From CARZYU01 sp964370085 (lineage in GTDB: Bacteria > Bacillota_I > Bacilli_A > RF39 > UBA660), in assembly GCA_964370085.1 (NCBI GenBank), contig CAYJHI010000039.1, positions 1-8,814 on the forward strand: a DNA stretch of 8,814 nt, read 5' to 3'. The notes under the pieces are model-generated. The model did not search any database and was not told the DNA's origin. It saw only the letters and a list, made by a program, of their open reading frames with translations. Positions 5,664-8,814 of the stretch are shown piece after piece (positions within the stretch are counted from its first letter, which is position 1; the number at the start of each line of letters is the position of its first letter). The position numbers and the translations under genes were made by a program.

Positions 5664-5975
5664 ATGAACTTTAAATTAAATGACAAAGTCGTAGTTATCG
5701 CTGGTTCTAGCAAAGGAAAAGAAGGAAAAATCATCAAGACATTAAGAAGCGAAAATAAAGTTATCGTTGAAGGTGTTAATATCATTAAAAAACACAAAAA
5801 AGGTAATGGACAAGAAGCTGGAGGAATCATTGAAATGGAAGCTCCAATTCATGCTTCAAATGTTATGATTATTGATCCTAAAACAAAGAAAAGATCTAGA
5901 ATCGGACATACTATCGATACAAAATCAAACAAAAAAATAAGAATTACAAAAAAATCAAGCGAAAAGATTGATTAA
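5664..5975 (+). CDS. rplX: Large ribosomal subunit protein L24 (uL24)
   Basis: L24 starts 50S assembly by binding the 5' end of 23S rRNA, and a hairpin of it reaches the tunnel exit. The 103-residue product equals the Bacillus length. A KOW motif covers roughly residues 5-31 (NDKVVVIAGSSKGKEGKII). VEGVN (35-39) and APIHASNVMIIDP (60-72) follow as expected. The C-terminus is lysine-rich (KKIRITKKSSEKID). TAAGGAGG (5651-5658) overlaps the rplN stop and lies five bases before ATG, so the pair is tightly coupled. Confidence 0.95.
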   Translation: MNFKLNDKVVVIAGSSKGKEGKIIKTLRSENKVIVEGVNIIKKHKKGNGQEAGGIIEMEAPIHASNVMIIDPKTKKRSRIGHTIDTKSNKKIRITKKSSEKID

Positions 5976-5992
5976 TTGGAAGGAGGGTATAT

Positions 5993-6532
5993 ATGAACCG
6001 CCTAAAAGAAAGATACTTAAAAGAAGTTGTTCCAAGTTTAATGGAAAAACATAGCTACAAATCAGTTATGGAAGTACCTAAGTTAGAAAAAATCATAATC
6101 AATATCGGAGTAGGGGATGCTACTCAAAATTCTAAATTAATAGATGCTGCAGTGGCAGACTTAGAAGCAATCACTGGTCAAAAACCAGTTGTAACTAAAG
6201 CTAAAAAGTCTATTGCTGGATTCAAATTAAGAGAAGGACAAGCAATCGGATGTAAAGCTACATTACGTGGTGAAAACATGTACAACTTTATGGACAAATT
6301 AGTTGCTATTGGTTTACCAAGAGTACGTGATTTCCGTGGAGTTAGTCCAAAAGCATTTGACGGAAGAGGAAATTATACTTTAGGAATTAAAGAACAATTA
6401 ATCTTCTCAGAAATAGAATTTGATAACGTTGTAAAAGTAAGAGGGATGGATATCGTATTCGTAACTACTGCTAATACAAATGAAGAAGCTTATGATTTAT
6501 TAAAAGCACTTGGAATTCCTTTTAGAAAGTAA
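5993..6532 (+). CDS. rplE: Large ribosomal subunit protein L5 (uL5)
   Basis: L5 binds 5S rRNA in the central protuberance with L18 and contacts P-site tRNA and S13. The 179-residue product has the usual length. KIIINIGVGDA (33-43), TGQKPVVTKAKKSIAGFKLR (61-80) and LPRVRDFRGVS (108-118) are diagnostic. The C-terminus EEAYDLLKALGIPFRK is standard. AAGGAGG at 5980-5986 lies six bases before ATG. It ends in TAA, 13 bases before rpsN. Confidence 0.97.
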   Translation: MNRLKERYLKEVVPSLMEKHSYKSVMEVPKLEKIIINIGVGDATQNSKLIDAAVADLEAITGQKPVVTKAKKSIAGFKLREGQAIGCKATLRGENMYNFMDKLVAIGLPRVRDFRGVSPKAFDGRGNYTLGIKEQLIFSEIEFDNVVKVRGMDIVFVTTANTNEEAYDLLKALGIPFRK

Positions 6533-6545
6533 TTGGAGGATAAAG

Positions 6546-6731
6546 ATGGCAAAAAAAAGTATGATTGTGAAAGCTAACAGAAAGCAAAAGTTCAAAGTAC
6601 GTGAATACACACGTTGTGAACGTTGTGGAAGACCACATGCTGTTATGAGTAAATTCGGTGTATGCCGTATTTGTTTTCGTGAATTAGCTTACAAAGGACA
6701 AATACCAGGAATTAAAAAATCTAGTTGGTAA
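6546..6731 (+). CDS. rpsN: Small ribosomal subunit protein S14, zinc-binding type (uS14)
   Basis: S14 lies in the 30S head next to S3 and S10 and is needed for late 30S assembly. The start is ATG 6546, six bases after GGAGG (6535-6539), giving a 61-residue MAKKSMIVKANRKQKFKVR form. An in-frame ATG at 6510 would overlap rplE and add 12 unrelated residues. Cys24-X2-Cys27 and Cys40-X2-Cys43 form the zinc ribbon of the short type-Z S14. Many Bacillota also keep a zinc-free paralogue elsewhere for zinc starvation; none is in this window. The C-terminus PGIKKSSW is typical. Confidence 0.96.
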   Translation: MAKKSMIVKANRKQKFKVREYTRCERCGRPHAVMSKFGVCRICFRELAYKGQIPGIKKSSW

Positions 6732-6752
6732 TTTGGAAAGGAGGATTTAATT

Positions 6753-7154
6753 ATGGCTGTTGTAACTGATACTATTGCAGATATGTTAACAAGAATTCGT
6801 AATGCTAACCAAATGCGTTATAAAGAAGTGTTAATACCTGCATCAAATTTAAAATTAGAAGTTGCAAAAATCTTAAAAAACGAAGGTTTTATCGTTGATT
6901 ATAAAGTAGAAGGAGAAGAAGTTCAAAAGAACATCATCGTTACTTTAAAATATGGTCAAAATAAAGAGAGAGTAATCACTGGATTAAAGAGAATCTCTAA
7001 ACCAGGATTAAGAGTTTATGCTAAAAATACAGAAATTCCTAAAGTGTTAAATGGATTAGGAATTGCAATTATATCTACATCGAAAGGGATTGTAACTGAT
7101 AAAGAAGCAAGAAAATTAAATGTAGGTGGAGAAGTTTTAGCTTATATTTGGTAG
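6753..7154 (+). CDS. rpsH: Small ribosomal subunit protein S8 (uS8)
   Basis: S8 binds the central domain of 16S rRNA; in E. coli it also represses the spc operon by binding rplE mRNA. The 133-residue product shows TIADMLTRIRNAN (7-19), RISKPGLRVY (80-89), STSKGIVTDKEAR (108-120) and GGEVLAYIW (125-133). AAAGGAGG at 6737-6744 lies eight bases before ATG. It ends in TAG, 25 bases before rplF. No S8-target mimic was recognised around the rplE start, so autoregulation here cannot be claimed. Confidence 0.96.
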   Translation: MAVVTDTIADMLTRIRNANQMRYKEVLIPASNLKLEVAKILKNEGFIVDYKVEGEEVQKNIIVTLKYGQNKERVITGLKRISKPGLRVYAKNTEIPKVLNGLGIAIISTSKGIVTDKEARKLNVGGEVLAYIW

Positions 7155-7179
7155 TAAAATAATATAAGGAGGTGTCAAT

Positions 7180-7716
7180 ATGAGTCGTATTGGAAATAGA
7201 AAAATCGAAGTACCTCAAGGTGTAACTGTTACAGTTGAAAATTTATCAATTACAGTTACCGGACCTAAAGGAACATTAAAAACTCATGGGGATAAAAATA
7301 TTACATTAACTCAAGAAGAAAATGTGATTACAGTTGCTAGAGCGAACGATGCAAAAAAATCAAGAGAAATGCATGGAACAATCAATGCTAATGTTACAAA
7401 CATGATCGAAGGTGTTACTAAAGGTTTTGAAAAAGGACTTGAAATAATTGGTGTTGGTTACCGTTTCACTGTTAAAGGGAATACGTTAGTAATCAATGCA
7501 GGATATTCTCATCCGGTTGAAAAAGAAATTCCATCAGGAATCGAAGTAGTAAGCGTAAGCAACACTGAAATTACTGTTAAAGGAATTGATAAAATCGTTG
7601 TAGGAGAATTTGCTGCAAATGTTAGAAAAGTACGTTTACCTGAACCTTATAAAGGAAAAGGAATTCGTTATAAAGATGAATTTATTAAACGTAAAGAAGG
7701 TAAGAAAGCTGCTTAA
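7180..7716 (+). CDS. rplF: Large ribosomal subunit protein L6 (uL6)
   Basis: L6 lies near the sarcin-ricin loop and factor-binding site and is needed for late 50S assembly. The 178-residue product consists of two similar alpha/beta domains (about 1-82 and 83-178). Motifs include MSRIGNRKIEVPQGV, GVGYR (91-95), GYSHPV (108-113) and PEPYKGKGIRY (154-164), followed by a basic tail (KRKEGKKAA). Its ribosome-binding site TAAGGAGGTG (7165-7174) is the longest match to the 16S 3' end in the window. Confidence 0.97.
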   Translation: MSRIGNRKIEVPQGVTVTVENLSITVTGPKGTLKTHGDKNITLTQEENVITVARANDAKKSREMHGTINANVTNMIEGVTKGFEKGLEIIGVGYRFTVKGNTLVINAGYSHPVEKEIPSGIEVVSVSNTEITVKGIDKIVVGEFAANVRKVRLPEPYKGKGIRYKDEFIKRKEGKKAA

Positions 7717-7740
7717 TAAGTAGGAAAGGAGAAAGACATT

Positions 7741-8097
7741 ATGATAAAAAAAGAATCTAGAAATACTCTACGTAAAATACGTCATGAACGTGTTAGAGCT
7801 AAAATCTCTGGTACTAGTTTAGTTCCAAGATTGAATGTATATAGATCAAATACTAATATATATGCTCAAATTATTGATGATGAAACTTCTACTACTCTTG
7901 TATCTGCTTCCTCATTAAGTTTAAAACTTGACAATGGAAGTAATGTTGAAGCAGCAAGTAAAGTTGGAGCTGAAGTAGCTAAATTAGCAACTAAAGCCAA
8001 CATTACAAAAGTAGTTTTTGATAGAGGTGGATACCTTTATCATGGACGTGTTAAAGCTTTAGCTGAAGCTGCACGTGAAAATGGATTAGAATTCTAA
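7741..8097 (+). CDS. rplR: Large ribosomal subunit protein L18 (uL18)
   Basis: L18 delivers and anchors 5S rRNA in the central protuberance together with L5. The 118-residue product begins with a basic N-terminal arm (KKESRNTLRKIRHERVRAK) that binds 5S rRNA. RLNVYRSNTNIYAQIID (30-46) and FDRGGYLYHGRVKALAEAAR (93-112) identify the family. AAAGGAG at 7725-7731 lies nine bases before ATG. It ends in TAA, which overlaps the ribosome-binding site of rpsE. Confidence 0.96.
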   Translation: MIKKESRNTLRKIRHERVRAKISGTSLVPRLNVYRSNTNIYAQIIDDETSTTLVSASSLSLKLDNGSNVEAASKVGAEVAKLATKANITKVVFDRGGYLYHGRVKALAEAARENGLEF

Positions 8098-8108
8098 AGG
8101 AGGGTATT

Positions 8109-8618
8109 ATGCAAAATAAAAATCAATCTCCAAAAGAAAAAACAATGGAAGAGTTAGTAGTTGAAATCAAAAGCGTTGTTAAAGTTAACAAGGGTGGACG
8201 TCAACGTCGCTTCTCTGCTACTGTTGTAGTTGGAGATAGAAAAGGGCAAGTTGGTATCGGAATTGGTAAAGCTAATGAAGTACCAGATGCTATTAAAAAA
8301 GCTATTCAAGCTGCCAATAAAAATGTTGTAAAAATACAATTATTTGAAGGTAGAACAATATCTCATGAAATGCTTGGTATTTCAGGAGCAGCTAAAGTTA
8401 TGCTAAGACCTGCTTCAGCCGGAACTGGTATTATTGCCGGTGGTGCTGTTAGAGCGGTATTAGAATTAGCTGGAGTACACGACATATTATCAAAATCACT
8501 TGGTTCAAGAACTAAATTAAACATGGCGACTGCTACATTAAATGCACTTAAATCAATTAAGAGTATTGAACAAGTAGCTGCTCTTCGTGGAAAAACTAAA
8601 GAGGAGATTTTAGGATAA
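8109..8618 (+). CDS. rpsE: Small ribosomal subunit protein S5 (uS5)
   Basis: S5 lies at the mRNA entry site beside S3 and S4 and affects fidelity, unwinding and spectinomycin binding. The 169-residue product has an N-terminal double-stranded-RNA-binding-like domain with KVNKGGRQRRF (25-35) and GDRKGQVGIGIGKANEVPDA. The C-terminal domain carries GTGIIAGGAVRAVLELAGV (105-123) and SKSLGSRTKLNM (128-139). Loop residue 27 is Asn where E. coli and Bacillus have Val. AAAGGAGGG overlaps the rplR stop and lies four to five bases before ATG. The stop TAA shares its last base with the rplO ATG; there is no rpmD between them. Confidence 0.97.
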   Translation: MQNKNQSPKEKTMEELVVEIKSVVKVNKGGRQRRFSATVVVGDRKGQVGIGIGKANEVPDAIKKAIQAANKNVVKIQLFEGRTISHEMLGISGAAKVMLRPASAGTGIIAGGAVRAVLELAGVHDILSKSLGSRTKLNMATATLNALKSIKSIEQVAALRGKTKEEILG

Positions 8619-8814
8619 TGAAGTTACATGAATTACAAAAAAATCCTGGAGCTAAGCACGTTAAAAGACGTGTAGGTCGTGGTAGCGGATCAGGATTAGG
8701 AAAAACAAGTGGTCGTGGTTATAAAGGTCAAAACGCACGTAGTGGTGGAGGAGTAAGAGCCAGCTTTGAAGGTGGACAATTACCTCTATACCGTCGTTTA
8801 CCAAAAAGAGGATT
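8618..8814 (+). CDS. rplO: Large ribosomal subunit protein L15 (uL15), 5' part only
   Basis: L15 is a late-assembly 50S protein rich in glycine and basic residues. ATG overlaps the rpsE stop by one base (TAATG), and GAGGAG (8601-8606) inside rpsE lies eleven bases upstream, suggesting termination-reinitiation coupling. The 65 codons visible encode MKLHELQKNPGAKHV, RRVGRGSGSGLGKTSGRGYK (17-36), GQNARSGGG (37-45) and FEGGQLPLYRRLPKRG (50-65), matching the L15 N-terminal half. The gene continues past the right edge; L15 is usually about 146 residues, so more than half is missing. Its position directly after rpsE is unusual. Confidence 0.95.
   Translation, partial: MKLHELQKNPGAKHVKRRVGRGSGSGLGKTSGRGYKGQNARSGGGVRASFEGGQLPLYRRLPKRG

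Noticed and set aside
6510..6545. Earlier in-frame ATG for rpsN overlapping rplE
   Set aside because: ATG 6546 has GGAGG six bases upstream and gives the standard 61-residue MAKKS form.

Overview
The window is the 5' part of a bacterial S10-spc ribosomal-protein operon. Twenty genes lie on the + strand in the order rpsJ-rplC-rplD-rplW-rplB-rpsS-rplV-rpsC-rplP-rpmC-rpsQ-rplN-rplX-rplE-rpsN-rpsH-rplF-rplR-rpsE-rplO. The last one, L15, runs off the right edge. No mobile element, CRISPR array, tRNA/rRNA gene, foreign gene or internal terminator is visible.

Organism: AT-rich DNA, strong purine-rich Shine-Dalgarno sites before almost every gene, a four-cysteine 61-residue S14, and Bacillus-like S10, L2, L16 and S19 all point to a low-GC Gram-positive (Bacillota) or a mollicute-type relative. 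All tryptophans are TGG and no reading frame contains an internal TGA, so this is not a UGA=Trp mycoplasma code. The missing rpmD (L30) and the extended L3 would suit an Erysipelotrichia- or mollicute-like lineage, but I cannot place it further.

Layout: 1-145 is a non-coding leader, richer in G+C (about 40%) than two coding stretches I counted (about 30%). It holds two convincing inverted repeats and one weaker one, followed by the rpsJ ribosome-binding site. 146-4991 is the S10 part (rpsJ to rpmC), extended without a break by rpsQ (5001-5261). 5285-8814 is the spc part (rplN to rplO). Gaps are 1-58 bases; rplP/rpmC and rpsE/rplO overlap. The layout implies one long transcript with translational coupling. 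The products build the peptide exit tunnel (L3, L4, L22, L23, L24, L29), the peptidyl-transferase and central-protuberance regions (L2, L5, L16, L18), the factor-binding and subunit-bridge regions (L6, L14), and the 30S head and mRNA entry site (S3, S5, S10, S14, S19) with S8 and S17 in the body.

The points worth a second look are within this housekeeping cluster: a glutamate-rich tail on L3, a rewritten L22 exit-tunnel hairpin tip, loss of rpmD between rpsE and rplO, a structured operon leader, and single substitutions in S3 (position 132) and S5 (loop residue 27). I found no evidence for an undescribed multi-gene system; the cluster is otherwise ordinary.
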